From positions 1 to 12,700 of the forward strand of contig CALXPX010000030.1 of NCBI GenBank assembly GCA_944390305.1: a stretch of DNA of 12,700 bases. The letters are read 5' to 3'. Source of the stretch: an uncultured Clostridia bacterium (GTDB lineage: Bacteria > Bacillota > Clostridia > TANB77 > CAG-508). Both the position numbers and the translations under genes were made by a program. This document shows positions 5,185 through 12,700 of this stretch, in pieces. A model generated the notes under the pieces. The model had not been told where the DNA came from, did no database searches, and was given only the letters and a program-made list of their open reading frames with translations. Each line of letters starts with the position of its first letter. The first letter of the stretch is position 1.

Positions 5185-5676
5185 ATGGATCGAGTTGATA
5201 AAATTAATTATTATTTAGATATAGCAGAAACCATTTCTGAAAGAGGTACTTGTCTTAGAAAGAATTACGGAGCGATTATTGTAAAAAATGATGAAATTAT
5301 ATCTACAGGATATACTGGTGCACCTAGAGGAAGAGAAAATTGTATAGATTTAGGTTTTTGCGTAAAGAAAAAATATTTTCCAAATGTTCGTCATGGTGGG
5401 TATGATGCATGTAGAAGTGTTCATGCAGAACAAAATGCAATGCTTAGTAGTTCTAGGAAAGACATGATTAATGCTGATTTATATTTAGTTGGAGTAAGAA
5501 AAGATAGTAAAAAATATGAAGAAGGTGCTTCCCCATGTCAAATGTGTAGAAAATTAATTATTAATTCAGGAATTAAAAAAGTATATGCTAGAATTGATAA
5601 AACACATTATACTTCTATAGATGTATCTGATTGGATAAAACAAGATGATTTATTAAATGGAAAAATAACTTATTAA
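5185..5676 (+). CDS. dCMP deaminase (ComEB-type cytidine/deoxycytidylate deaminase)
   Basis: A 163-aa zinc enzyme that converts dCMP to dUMP, the precursor of dTMP, in the cytoplasm. The catalytic zinc signature is complete: His80-Ala-Glu82 (VHAEQNA) and Pro117-Cys118-x-x-Cys121 (PCQMC), with Glu82 as the proton shuttle. The family N-terminus is clear (AETISERGTCLRKNYGAIIVKN, spaced), as is GYTGAPRG (42-49), which binds the nucleotide. Extra Cys and His residues (Cys23, Cys53, Cys59, His70, Cys76) are typical of this family; some hold a second, structural zinc. The length is normal. GGGAG precedes the ATG by 8 nt. It is monocistronic, between its own promoter and a bidirectional terminator. 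A late competence (ComEB) role is only a naming tradition in Bacillus and is not implied. Confidence 0.93.
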   Translation: MDRVDKINYYLDIAETISERGTCLRKNYGAIIVKNDEIISTGYTGAPRGRENCIDLGFCVKKKYFPNVRHGGYDACRSVHAEQNAMLSSSRKDMINADLYLVGVRKDSKKYEEGASPCQMCRKLIINSGIKKVYARIDKTHYTSIDVSDWIKQDDLLNGKITY

Positions 5677-5724
5677 ATTATTAAAGTTTATAATATAGAT
5701 TTATTCATATTATTTAGTATTCAT

Positions 5725-5758
5725 AAAAACAGGCTAATTTTTGTTTAGCCTGTTTTTT
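5725..5758. terminator. Bidirectional terminator between dCMP deaminase and glucan phosphorylase genes
   Basis: CAGGCTAA (5730-5737) pairs with TTAGCCTG (5745-5752) around a 7-nt loop. Flanking A4-5 and T6 tracts give a U-tail in both directions. The convergent genes on either side end 54 and 5 bp from it, so it can serve both. Confidence 0.9.
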
Positions 5759-5762
5759 GCTT

Positions 5763-8342
5763 TTATTCTGTAATCCACTTTACTAATCCCAAATTCATTG
5801 AATTTAATATCATTTTATTTTTTGGAATTACTCTAAAAGTATATCCATAGTCTCCGCCTGATTTTAATTCAATTTTAGCTGTATATTTATATTCTAAATT
5901 TATGTCATCACTTTCTACCAATTCCATTGGAATTACTTTAATATCATCTACAACTCCCTTTTCTGTTATTTTTCCATAATATACTTCTGTTTCTATATTT
6001 TCTATATTAATTAATTCATTTGGCAATTTAACAAAGCAACTAACATCTATTTTATTTCCTGCATCTACAGTTATATCGTCATAATTATTTTTATCTTGTC
6101 TTATTTTTATGTTATCCCAATTACTATATAGTTTTTCTTTCCATTCATTATATCTTGTAACTTTTGCAAGATCCGAATAGTACTTATTATGCAAATTACA
6201 TAAAGGTATATAAATTTCTTTAGTATAATCTTCTAACATTCTAGATGTACTAAATCTTCCTGCATTTGATTCTATTGTGTTTTTCATCATTCTTAGCCAT
6301 GTTTCTGAAAATCCTTTTTCATTCTTTTCATAATACATTGGTATTATTTTATTTTCCAGTGTATCATAAATACTTATACTGTCTGCTTTATCTTGTTCTT
6401 CATAACTTTGATATTTTGCATTTGTTCCTATTGTCCATCCATTTTTTTGATTATATCCTTCTGCCCACCAGCCGTCTAGTACGCTGAAGTTTAATACTCC
6501 ATTTATAGCTGCCTTTTGACCACTTGTTCCTGATGCTTCTAAAGGTCTTCTTGGATTATTAAGCCAAACATCAACTCCAGATATTAAATATCTAGACATT
6601 CCTATATTATAGTTTTCTAATATAAATACTTTACCTTTAAATTGTGGTTTTAAAGATATATCATGTATATATCTTATTAAATCTTGACCTTCTTTATCGC
6701 TTGGATGAGCTTTACCAGCGAATATTATTTGAATAGGTTTATTCTTTTCATTAAATATTTGTGTTATTCTCTCTAAATCTCTAAATATTAATGTTGCTCT
6801 TTTATATGTAGCAAATCTTCTAGCAAATCCTATTGTAAGTGTATCTGTACTTATATTTCCTACCATTTTTTCTATATCTTCATATGAGTAGTTATATCTT
6901 CTTAGTCTTTCAATTGTAGAATTCTTTACTATTTTTAATAATTTTTCTTTTCTAGATTGATGCACTTTCCATAATTTTTCGTCTGGTATTTTGTCTATAT
7001 TTTTCCAAACGTTATCATCTTGAATATTATCTTGCCAGTATGGTTCTAAATATTCATTATATAAATCTTTTATTGTAGGTGCAAGCCATGAACATGTATG
7101 AACGCCATTTGTTACATAGTCTATAGGCGATTCATTTGAAGGTATATCTGGCCATACTTTAGAGAATAGTTCTCTTGAAACTGCTCCATGAAGTTTACTA
7201 ACTCCATTTTTCTTCCCAGCTATTTTAAGTGCTAGTATTCCCATATTAAATCCTGATAAATTAATATCTGCATTAGGTTCCATACCTAGTCTTAAAAATT
7301 CTTCTTTTGTTAATCCTAGCCTATCCCAATATCCATTAAAATACTCTTCAACTAGGCTTAAAGGAAATATATCATTGCCAGCAGGTACTGGTGTATGTGT
7401 AGTAAATGCAGTCATGGATGATACTAAATCTTTTGCAATTTCAAAAGATACTTCTTTGTATTTCATCATATTTTTAATTAGTTCAATTGTTAAAAATGAT
7501 GAATGTCCTTCATTCATATGATACATTGTAGGATTTAATCCTAATGTGTATAATAAATTAACTCCTCCCATTCCAAGAACTATTTCTTGTCTTATTCTCA
7601 TTTCTTGATCTCCACCATATAATGTAGAAGTTATATTTCTATATTCTTGTATATTCTCATCTATGTCTGAATCCATTAAATATAATATGTTTCTTCCAAC
7701 TTTTATTTGCCATACTTTTAAGTATAATCTCTTTTTAGGAAACTTTAAATAAATTAATAGATCTTTTCCTTCATGATCTTTTACTGGTGTTATTGGAAGA
7801 AGAGAAATATCTATAGCGTGATATTCAGTTTCTTGCTGTCCATATCCATTAATTTTTTGATGAAAATATCCACTTTTATATAAAAGTCCTATACCTATAA
7901 GTGGTATCCCCATATCACTACTTGATTTCATATGGTCACCAGATAATATTCCAAGACCACCTGAATATATAGGAATAGTTTCATCTAATCCATATTCGGC
8001 TGAAAAATATGCAATTAAATCCTTTGAATTATTAGGATAGTTTTTCTTAAACCATGTATCCTTACTATTCATGTAATCATTGAAGTCTTTTACAACTTTA
8101 TCATATTCTTTTAAAAATTCATTATCTTTTGAAGCATTTTCTAATTTTTCTTGTGATACCTGTTTTAGAAATTTTACTGGATTTTTTTCGGCTCTCTCCC
8201 ATAAATCTATATCTAAAAGTTTAAATAATTTCAAAAATTCTGTATTCCATGACCACCAAAGATTATATGAAATATCATATATCATAGAAATTCTCTTTGG
8301 TAGCTGTGGTCTTACTGTTATTTTATTAAATACATAAGACAT
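5763..8342 (-). CDS. glgP: Alpha-glucan (glycogen/maltodextrin) phosphorylase, GT35
   Basis: Releases glucose-1-phosphate from alpha-1,4-glucans with inorganic phosphate, in the cytoplasm. The 859-aa protein belongs to the branch with an N-terminal DUF3417 domain (about 1-110, beginning around NLWWSWN at 28-34), then the phosphorylase core: SAEYGLDETIPIYSGGLGILSGDH in blocks near 114-137, HMNEGHSSF (275-283), FTTHTPVPAG (313-322), GFARRFATYKRA (505-516), and the pyridoxal-phosphate site EASGTSGQK with Lys610. A C-terminal extension of about 150 residues looks like a beta-rich domain. The start at 8342 is set by AAGGAGG 9 nt upstream; codons back to 8369 lack a site. The promoter TTGACA-17-GATAAT lies just upstream. 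No glycogen synthesis genes are in the window, so the source of its glucan is not shown. Confidence 0.95.
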   Translation of the reverse strand: MSYVFNKITVRPQLPKRISMIYDISYNLWWSWNTEFLKLFKLLDIDLWERAEKNPVKFLKQVSQEKLENASKDNEFLKEYDKVVKDFNDYMNSKDTWFKKNYPNNSKDLIAYFSAEYGLDETIPIYSGGLGILSGDHMKSSSDMGIPLIGIGLLYKSGYFHQKINGYGQQETEYHAIDISLLPITPVKDHEGKDLLIYLKFPKKRLYLKVWQIKVGRNILYLMDSDIDENIQEYRNITSTLYGGDQEMRIRQEIVLGMGGVNLLYTLGLNPTMYHMNEGHSSFLTIELIKNMMKYKEVSFEIAKDLVSSMTAFTTHTPVPAGNDIFPLSLVEEYFNGYWDRLGLTKEEFLRLGMEPNADINLSGFNMGILALKIAGKKNGVSKLHGAVSRELFSKVWPDIPSNESPIDYVTNGVHTCSWLAPTIKDLYNEYLEPYWQDNIQDDNVWKNIDKIPDEKLWKVHQSRKEKLLKIVKNSTIERLRRYNYSYEDIEKMVGNISTDTLTIGFARRFATYKRATLIFRDLERITQIFNEKNKPIQIIFAGKAHPSDKEGQDLIRYIHDISLKPQFKGKVFILENYNIGMSRYLISGVDVWLNNPRRPLEASGTSGQKAAINGVLNFSVLDGWWAEGYNQKNGWTIGTNAKYQSYEEQDKADSISIYDTLENKIIPMYYEKNEKGFSETWLRMMKNTIESNAGRFSTSRMLEDYTKEIYIPLCNLHNKYYSDLAKVTRYNEWKEKLYSNWDNIKIRQDKNNYDDITVDAGNKIDVSCFVKLPNELINIENIETEVYYGKITEKGVVDDIKVIPMELVESDDINLEYKYTAKIELKSGGDYGYTFRVIPKNKMILNSMNLGLVKWITE

Positions 8343-8392
8343 TTTTAATTTCCTCCTTAGTTTTTTCATATCTTAAAGTTAAGTATATTTAT

Positions 8393-8421
8393 ATTATCTA
8401 CTAACAATATTTATTTGTCAA
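8393..8421 (-). promoter_or_regulatory. SigA-type promoter of glgP
   Basis: On the minus strand a perfect TTGACA (8416-8421), a 17-bp spacer, and GATAAT (8393-8398). Transcription would start near 8386, leaving a leader of about 40 nt. It lies in the 97-bp gap after the radical SAM gene; only an AT-only hairpin without a U-run separates the two, so some read-through is possible. Confidence 0.8.
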
Positions 8422-8439
8422 ATGATTTTTATAAAATCT

Positions 8440-9339
8440 TTAAATCTTTTTACATCCTTGGAATAAATTTTTTTCATTCATTATTTTATCTAATCCATTT
8501 AGTATCCATTTTTTGTGCATATTCCATTTAGGCTCTACTAATAATTCTTTTGGTGCATCCCCTGTTATTCTATGAATTACAATGTTTTTATCTATGTGAG
8601 TTATAACATAAAGTAGATTTTCTAAATAATAATCTAGAGTTATTGGCTCATATTTTCCTTCTTTGTACCATTTTTCAAGTATAGTATCTTTTACAATATA
8701 TGTTGAATGTATTTTTATTCCACTAATTTTTAATGTATTTAGATATTCTGTAGTTTTTATAATATCTTCTTTTGTTTCATTAGGAAGTCCTATCATTATG
8801 TGAACTACAGCATCAATTCTCGCTTCATTTAGCATATTTACTGCTTTTGTAAATGTAGCTAAACTATATCCTCTATTTATTAATTTAGCTACATAATCAT
8901 TTGTAGTTTGAAGTCCTAGTTCTACAGTAACATCTAATTTATTTTTATATGTTTTTAATAATTTTATAACATCTTGATTTATACAGTCTGGTCTAGTTGC
9001 AATATCTAACCCTACTATTTTTTCATCTATAAGGCTACTATCATATTTTTTCTTTAAATTACTAATTGTATCATAAGTATTTGTAAAATTTTGAAAATAT
9101 ACAATAAACTTATTTGCTCTTTTTCCTCTATAACTTTCTAAATGTTCTTTTACTTGCACAGGAATTGGTTTTAATTTTAAATGCTCCCCTGAACCTCTTT
9201 GGCTACAGAAAATACATCCTCCTTTAGATATTTTTCCATCTCTATTTGGACAAGTAAATCCCCCATCTACTGGAATTTTTAAAGTTCTTTCTCCAAACTT
9301 TTCTTTTAAATATGTATTTAAATGTCTATATCTTTCCAT
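8440..9339 (-). CDS. ytqA: TIGR01212-type radical SAM protein (YtqA/YhcC; MnmL-like tRNA modification enzyme)
   Basis: A 299-aa radical S-adenosylmethionine enzyme of the YtqA/YhcC family. The Fe-S cysteines are Cys30, Cys42 and Cys45 in FTCPNRDG...GGCIFCSQRG, with the long CX11CX2C spacing typical of this Elp3-like group rather than the usual CX3CX2C. Further blocks are FQNFTNTYD (about 83-91), LDIATRPDCI (111-120), VELGLQTTND (139-148) and HIMIGLPNET (175-184). In Bacillus subtilis and Streptococcus mutans, genetic work links YtqA (renamed MnmL) to mnm5s2U synthesis at the tRNA wobble position, normally with the methylase MnmM; no mnmM is adjacent here. That this member does the same is inference. 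AGGTG lies 5 nt before the ATG. Length is normal and the gene is alone. Confidence 0.88.
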   Translation of the reverse strand: MERYRHLNTYLKEKFGERTLKIPVDGGFTCPNRDGKISKGGCIFCSQRGSGEHLKLKPIPVQVKEHLESYRGKRANKFIVYFQNFTNTYDTISNLKKKYDSSLIDEKIVGLDIATRPDCINQDVIKLLKTYKNKLDVTVELGLQTTNDYVAKLINRGYSLATFTKAVNMLNEARIDAVVHIMIGLPNETKEDIIKTTEYLNTLKISGIKIHSTYIVKDTILEKWYKEGKYEPITLDYYLENLLYVITHIDKNIVIHRITGDAPKELLVEPKWNMHKKWILNGLDKIMNEKNLFQGCKKI

Positions 9340-9440
9340 AATTTCACCTAATTTAAATTTAACATATTAAAAAGAGTTTATCAAGAATTAAGTAAGCTTT
9401 ATTTTTTTACATAACCTTTTATATTTGTCTTACATAAAAG

Positions 9441-9475
9441 AAACTATGCTTATTTAATTAATAAAAGCATAGTTT
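9441..9475 (-). terminator. Terminator of the 50-aa Cys-rich protein gene
   Basis: AAACTATGCTT (9441-9451) and AAGCATAGTTT (9465-9475) form an 11-bp stem with a 13-nt AT-rich loop. On the minus strand it is followed by CTTTTATG and starts 24 bp after the stop of the small gene. The plus-strand tail (GTTTTTT) is better, but there is no plus-strand gene upstream to terminate. Confidence 0.65.
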
Positions 9476-9498
9476 GTTTTTATATTCTTTTTTAATAT

Positions 9499-9651
9499 TT
9501 ATCTTGAGCAGCAACATCCAAAATTAGTAAATAATAGTAAGAAAACTATTAAGAAAAATAATATTTCATTATTTCCTGAGCAAAAACTACTAAATAATCC
9601 TCCATTATTACATCCACAATTACAGCCACAGCTATTTAAATTATCATTCAT
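9499..9651 (-). CDS. 50-aa Cys-rich small membrane protein, probably sporulation-associated
   Basis: A complete short reading frame: ATG at 9651, TAA at 9499-9501. Residues 1-18 are polar and Cys-rich, with Cys8, 10, 12 and 14 alternating (SCGCNCGCNNGG); Cys24 follows. Residues 29-43 form one hydrophobic segment (EILFFLIVFLLLF), and the C-terminus is NFGCCCSR. Eight of 50 residues are Cys. It has AAAGGA 8 nt before the ATG, a terminator hairpin after the stop, and a SigK/SigE-like promoter upstream (CATACTATA). The Cys-x-Cys tract resembles those at the N-termini of CotJB and CotJA in this window. Short Gly/Cys proteins with one hydrophobic stretch are common among spore-associated proteins of Firmicutes (compare YjcZ-type proteins), but I cannot assign a family. 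The coding call rests on the clean signals around it. Confidence 0.65.
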   Translation of the reverse strand: MNDNLNSCGCNCGCNNGGLFSSFCSGNNEILFFLIVFLLLFTNFGCCCSR

Positions 9652-9703
9652 AGAAACCTTCCTTTCTAAGTAAATATGTATTCACTTTTTCTTTTTTATA
9701 TCA

Positions 9704-9731
9704 TATAGTATGCATTTTATCTTTTTTGTGT
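9704..9731 (-). promoter_or_regulatory. SigK/SigE-like sporulation promoter of the 50-aa protein gene
   Basis: On the minus strand CATACTATA (9704-9712) matches the SigK -10 consensus CATAnnnTA exactly, and also resembles SigE. The -35 dinucleotide AC occurs at 9728-9729 and 9730-9731, 15 and 17 bp upstream, around the usual 16. Transcription would start near 9697, about 45 bp before the ATG. The motif is short, so chance is possible; its placement and the nature of the gene support it. Confidence 0.45.
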
Positions 9732-9737
9732 TACAAT
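9709..9737 (+). promoter_or_regulatory. Extended -10 promoter of the U32 gene
   Basis: TGTTACAAT gives an extended -10 with TACAAT at 9732-9737. The -35 position (TATGCA, 9709-9714, 17-bp spacer) matches only half the consensus, as is usual for extended -10 promoters. Transcription would start near 9744, about 22 nt before the ATG. It physically overlaps the divergent sporulation-like promoter. Confidence 0.55.
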
Positions 9738-9765
9738 ATTTATGATAAATTTTTTGGAGGATATT

Positions 9766-12171
9766 ATGATAGAATTATTATCTCCAGTAGGAGACTTTGA
9801 GTGTTTAAAAGCTGCTGTTCAAAATGGAGCTGATAGTGTGTATTTAGGCGGCTCTTTATTTAATGCCAGAGCATCTGCTTCAAATTTTGATAATTCTTCT
9901 TTAAAAGATGCTATAAGATATGCTAAGCTCCGTAATGTAAAAATAAATTTCGCTTTAAACACTTTAATAAAAGATGATGAATTTGATGATGCTATTAATT
10001 TAGCAAATTATGTATATACTCTAGGTGCAGATGCTATTATTGTTCAAGATTTAGGACTTTCTAAATATATAATAGATAATTTAAAAGATATAGATGTACA
10101 TGCTAGTACTCAAATGTCAATACATAATCTTCAAGGTGTACTTGCTCTTGAAAAGTTAGGTTTTAAAAGAGTGGTACTTGCAAGAGAGCTTAGCCTTGCA
10201 GATATTAGATACATATGTGCTAATTCAAATATAGAAATAGAAACTTTTGTCCATGGTGCTCTTTGTATTTCTTACTCTGGTCAATGTTTATTTTCTAGTA
10301 CAATTGGTGCTAGATCAGGTAATAGAGGAAAATGTGCTCAGCCATGTAGGCTTCCATACAAATTATTAGATGAAAAATCAAATATATTAGATAAAGGCTA
10401 TTTATTAAGTCCTAGAGATCTATGTTCATTAAAATATATACCAGATTTAATAAATGCAGGTGTTAGTTGCTTTAAAATAGAAGGTAGAATGAAGACTCCT
10501 GAATATGTTGCAACTGTAACTAATATATACAGAAAATATATCGATTTAGCTTTAAGTGATAAAGAATATATTATTGATAGTAAAGATATAAATAAATTAA
10601 TGCAAGTCTTTAACAGAGGCAGTTTTTCTAATGGTAATTTTGAAGATGATGAAAATTTAAATTATGTGTATAAAGAAAAACCTAATAATATGGGATTATA
10701 TATAGGGAATGTTTCATCTTTTAACAAAGATAAAGGATTAATTACTTTTAATTCAAAAGAAGGACTAAGTATTGGAGATCAAATTTCTTTAGAAAAAGAA
10801 GAACATAAATATACGATTACTGAACTTATGCAAAATAAAGAAAATATCCCCTCTTCTAATCCTAATGAAACAATTACTATTGGTAGAATGAAAGGAAATA
10901 TTTCACTTGGAGATAAAATATATAAGCTAAGTAGTAAATCTTTTAGTAAAACAGTTAAAGATTTTTATAATAATGAAAATATTAAAATACCTTTAAAGTG
11001 TAAAATAACAATAAAGAGAAATTTGCCGATTTTCATGGAAGTGACATCTTTAGATGCAAAAAATTATCGTTCAATATCCATAAAAAAAGAAACTAGTATT
11101 ATCCCTATAGATGCCATTAATTCTCCTATTACTAAAGAAAGAATAAAAGAGCAATTGTCTAAGACTACTAATACAGAGTTTGAATTCAAAAACATAATTA
11201 TTGATTTAGATAATAATTTATACATACCTAAAATTTCATATATAAATGAGCTTCGTAGAGAATGTTTAAAAGAATTAGAAAATATTGCTATAAATAGATT
11301 TGAAAGAACTCTTCCAGAAAATATTATAAAGAAACGTTTAAAAACCTTAGAAAATGATAATAGTTTTTCAGGAATTAGCTTACTTTTAAATGAAATTAAC
11401 ACTTCTTTTGATTATTCAGAACTTATTAATGTAGAAAGAATATATTTGCCATTAAAAGTTTTTACTAAAAAAGAAAATTTTGATATTATAAATACACTTA
11501 CTAGTAAGGCTGATTTATATATTTATATGCCCACAGTAATTAAGGATAATTATAGAAATATTATTTATAATAGTTTAGACAAGTTCATAAATGAATTTAA
11601 TATAAAAGGAATAATTGTTTCTAATATTTCTAGCATATATTCTTTAAAGAAATATTTAGGTAAAATAAATTTAATTGGAAATTACACTTTAAATATTTTT
11701 AATAAAACTAGTATAAATTTATTATCTAAATACGGCTTAAAAATGGTTACCTTATCTCCTGAATTAGATAAAAATGCATTGATTAATTTGTGCAGAAATT
11801 CTTCTTTACCGACAGAACTTATGGTTTATGGAAGGCTTCCTATTATGAATATGGGATATTGTCCTCTTGGCAAATCTAATAAATGTTATCCTAGATGTTC
11901 TGCTTTGTGCAATACAAATCAAAAATTTTATCTTCAAGATAGATTAGGTTATAAATTTAGAGTTGTTCCAGATAAGATGCAAACAGTAACTACCATATAT
12001 AATAGCAAAATTACATCTTTTAACTTTAATGATATTAATCCTAGCTCAATTAGAATTAGTATATTAGATGAAAATATTTCGGAAATTAATAATATTATTA
12101 GTTCAATTAGACTTGGAAAAAGTTTTACAGGTAATGAATACACAAATGGAAATCTAAACAAACTTGTATAA
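9766..12171 (+). CDS. U32-family protein, RlhA/TrhP-like RNA hydroxylation factor
   Basis: An 801-aa protein annotated by family as peptidase U32, but the best-studied relatives are RNA 5-hydroxylation factors: TrhP (tRNA U34) and RlhA (23S rRNA C2501). The U32 core fills about residues 1-260: ELLSPVGDFECLKAAVQNGADSVYLGG in blocks at the start, HASTQMSIHN (112-121), then the four-Cys signature Cys167, Cys174, Cys190, Cys194 (HGALC, SGQC, GKCAQPCR), proposed to hold an Fe-S cluster, and CFKIEGRMKTPEYV (235-248). The long remainder fits the collagenase-like/DUF3656-type region of RlhA-like members. A second Cys-rich group, YCPLGKSNKCYPRCSALC, lies near residues 706-723. The start at 9766 is set by GGAGG 5 nt upstream; an ATG at 9742 lacks a site. 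Which RNA it acts on cannot be told from sequence. Confidence 0.88.
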   Translation: MIELLSPVGDFECLKAAVQNGADSVYLGGSLFNARASASNFDNSSLKDAIRYAKLRNVKINFALNTLIKDDEFDDAINLANYVYTLGADAIIVQDLGLSKYIIDNLKDIDVHASTQMSIHNLQGVLALEKLGFKRVVLARELSLADIRYICANSNIEIETFVHGALCISYSGQCLFSSTIGARSGNRGKCAQPCRLPYKLLDEKSNILDKGYLLSPRDLCSLKYIPDLINAGVSCFKIEGRMKTPEYVATVTNIYRKYIDLALSDKEYIIDSKDINKLMQVFNRGSFSNGNFEDDENLNYVYKEKPNNMGLYIGNVSSFNKDKGLITFNSKEGLSIGDQISLEKEEHKYTITELMQNKENIPSSNPNETITIGRMKGNISLGDKIYKLSSKSFSKTVKDFYNNENIKIPLKCKITIKRNLPIFMEVTSLDAKNYRSISIKKETSIIPIDAINSPITKERIKEQLSKTTNTEFEFKNIIIDLDNNLYIPKISYINELRRECLKELENIAINRFERTLPENIIKKRLKTLENDNSFSGISLLLNEINTSFDYSELINVERIYLPLKVFTKKENFDIINTLTSKADLYIYMPTVIKDNYRNIIYNSLDKFINEFNIKGIIVSNISSIYSLKKYLGKINLIGNYTLNIFNKTSINLLSKYGLKMVTLSPELDKNALINLCRNSSLPTELMVYGRLPIMNMGYCPLGKSNKCYPRCSALCNTNQKFYLQDRLGYKFRVVPDKMQTVTTIYNSKITSFNFNDINPSSIRISILDENISEINNIISSIRLGKSFTGNEYTNGNLNKLV

Positions 12172-12172
12172 T

Positions 12173-12207
12173 AATAAATACCACCTTATATTTGGGTGGT
12201 ATTTATT
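12173..12207. terminator. Bidirectional terminator after the U32 gene
   Basis: AATAAATACCACC (12173-12185) and GGTGGTATTTATT (12195-12207) form a 13-bp stem with a 9-nt loop. T-rich sequence follows on both strands (TTATG on plus, ATTATTATA on minus). The stem starts 2 bp after the U32 stop and abuts the stop of the convergent gene at 12207. Confidence 0.8.
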
Positions 12208-12700
12208 TATGCATTTAATGCTTTTGAATCTAATATATACGCTACCTTTCTTCCTATAAATGGAATCTTTAAGTATTTCTTTTTAATTGTATTTATTCCA
12301 TCTTTTAGAATATTAGAAATTTCTACATCTTGATTTAATATTTGTTTATTTATATCATTTACTTTTTCTATTTCTTCTAATTCTATATAGGCTTCACATA
12401 GCTTTAATATTTGATTTGTAATATTTTCATAATTTATATTACATATATCCTCTGTTTGCCTGATTGTGTATATAATTACTTGAAAATCATTTTCTTTTAT
12501 TTTTTTATATTTCAGTTTAGATTCTATTTGTTTAGTCCATTTGCTAACTTCTATTATGTGTTTCATTCTTTCGTCATATGTTACTTTTTGTATTTTTTTA
12601 AATATTTCGTCATCTTCCATTATTTGTGATTTATTAATTTTATTTTCTTCATCTATTTGAAGAATTAAAAATTTATCTAATATTTTTTTTGCATAATTAT
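12207..12700 (-). CDS. Unrecognised protein, C-terminal part (runs off the right edge)
   Basis: The visible 163 or so residues are not recognised. They are Lys/Glu/Ile-rich and predicted mainly helical, with heptad-like stretches (YIELEEIEKVNDINKQIL in the middle) and a C-terminal IPFIGRKVAYILDSKALNA. An ATG at 12620 could be read as a start, but it has no ribosome site, and the same frame is open without a stop from there to the window edge, encoding continuous charged sequence (...ILDKFLILQIDEENKINKS...). I therefore treat the gene as partial, with its start beyond 12700. It converges on the U32 gene and shares its terminator. No membrane segment or signal peptide is visible in this portion. 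Confidence 0.6.
   Translation of the reverse strand, partial: NYAKKILDKFLILQIDEENKINKSQIMEDDEIFKKIQKVTYDERMKHIIEVSKWTKQIESKLKYKKIKENDFQVIIYTIRQTEDICNINYENITNQILKLCEAYIELEEIEKVNDINKQILNQDVEISNILKDGINTIKKKYLKIPFIGRKVAYILDSKALNA

Noticed and set aside
9356..9384. TTGATA-17-TAAATT with TG before the -10, as a promoter of the radical SAM gene
   Set aside because: Transcription would start inside or beyond the SD site at 9345-9349, leaving no usable leader. The match is probably chance in AT-rich DNA.

Overview
The window is very AT-rich and encodes the CotJA/CotJB/CotJC spore-coat set together with typical low-GC Firmicute enzymes. Shine-Dalgarno (SD) sites are strong (AAGGAGG type) and promoters are canonical (TTGACA/TATAAT type, 17-bp spacers). 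This points to an endospore-forming member of the class Clostridia, possibly an uncultured gut lineage; the exact taxon is inference. There are no rRNA or tRNA genes, insertion sequences, CRISPR arrays or prophage genes. Most of the window is ordinary chromosomal backbone.

Region by region. (1) 44-1015, minus: a tightly coupled cotJA-cotJB-cotJC operon. CotJA and CotJB have unusual Cys/Asn/Met-rich N-termini, and CotJC stops about halfway through its manganese-catalase-like fold. (2) 1151-2022, plus: a small single-pass membrane protein with a TTG start, then an FMN/Fe-S flavoprotein whose promoter lies inside the 3' end of the small gene. (3) 2080-2840, plus: a two-gene toxin-antitoxin cassette, a 55-aa VbhA-like antitoxin and a Fic AMP-transferase, with its own promoter and a terminator that doubles as the stop region of the convergent gene. 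(4) 2837-5032, minus: a YcxB-like membrane protein and pyruvate kinase, each a separate unit. (5) 5185-5676, plus: dCMP deaminase. (6) 5763-9339, minus: alpha-glucan phosphorylase and a YtqA/MnmL-type radical SAM protein. (7) 9340-9765: an intergenic stretch holding a 50-aa Cys-rich membrane protein gene on the minus strand, its terminator, and two overlapping divergent promoters, one resembling a late mother-cell sporulation promoter. (8) 9766-12171, plus: a U32 protein with the RlhA/TrhP-type four-Cys signature. (9) 12207 to the right edge, minus: the C-terminal part of an unrecognised protein.

Functional themes are spore coat (cotJ, plus probably the 50-aa protein and perhaps the small membrane protein), central carbon and storage polysaccharide use (pyruvate kinase, glucan phosphorylase), nucleotide supply (dCMP deaminase), RNA modification (MnmL-like and U32 proteins) and a Fic toxin-antitoxin pair. 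The best candidates for something not well described are the half-length CotJC, the shared Cys-x-Cys tails of the coat-like proteins, the 50-aa Cys-rich protein, and the Fic antitoxin whose inhibitory motif carries Asp in place of Ser/Thr.
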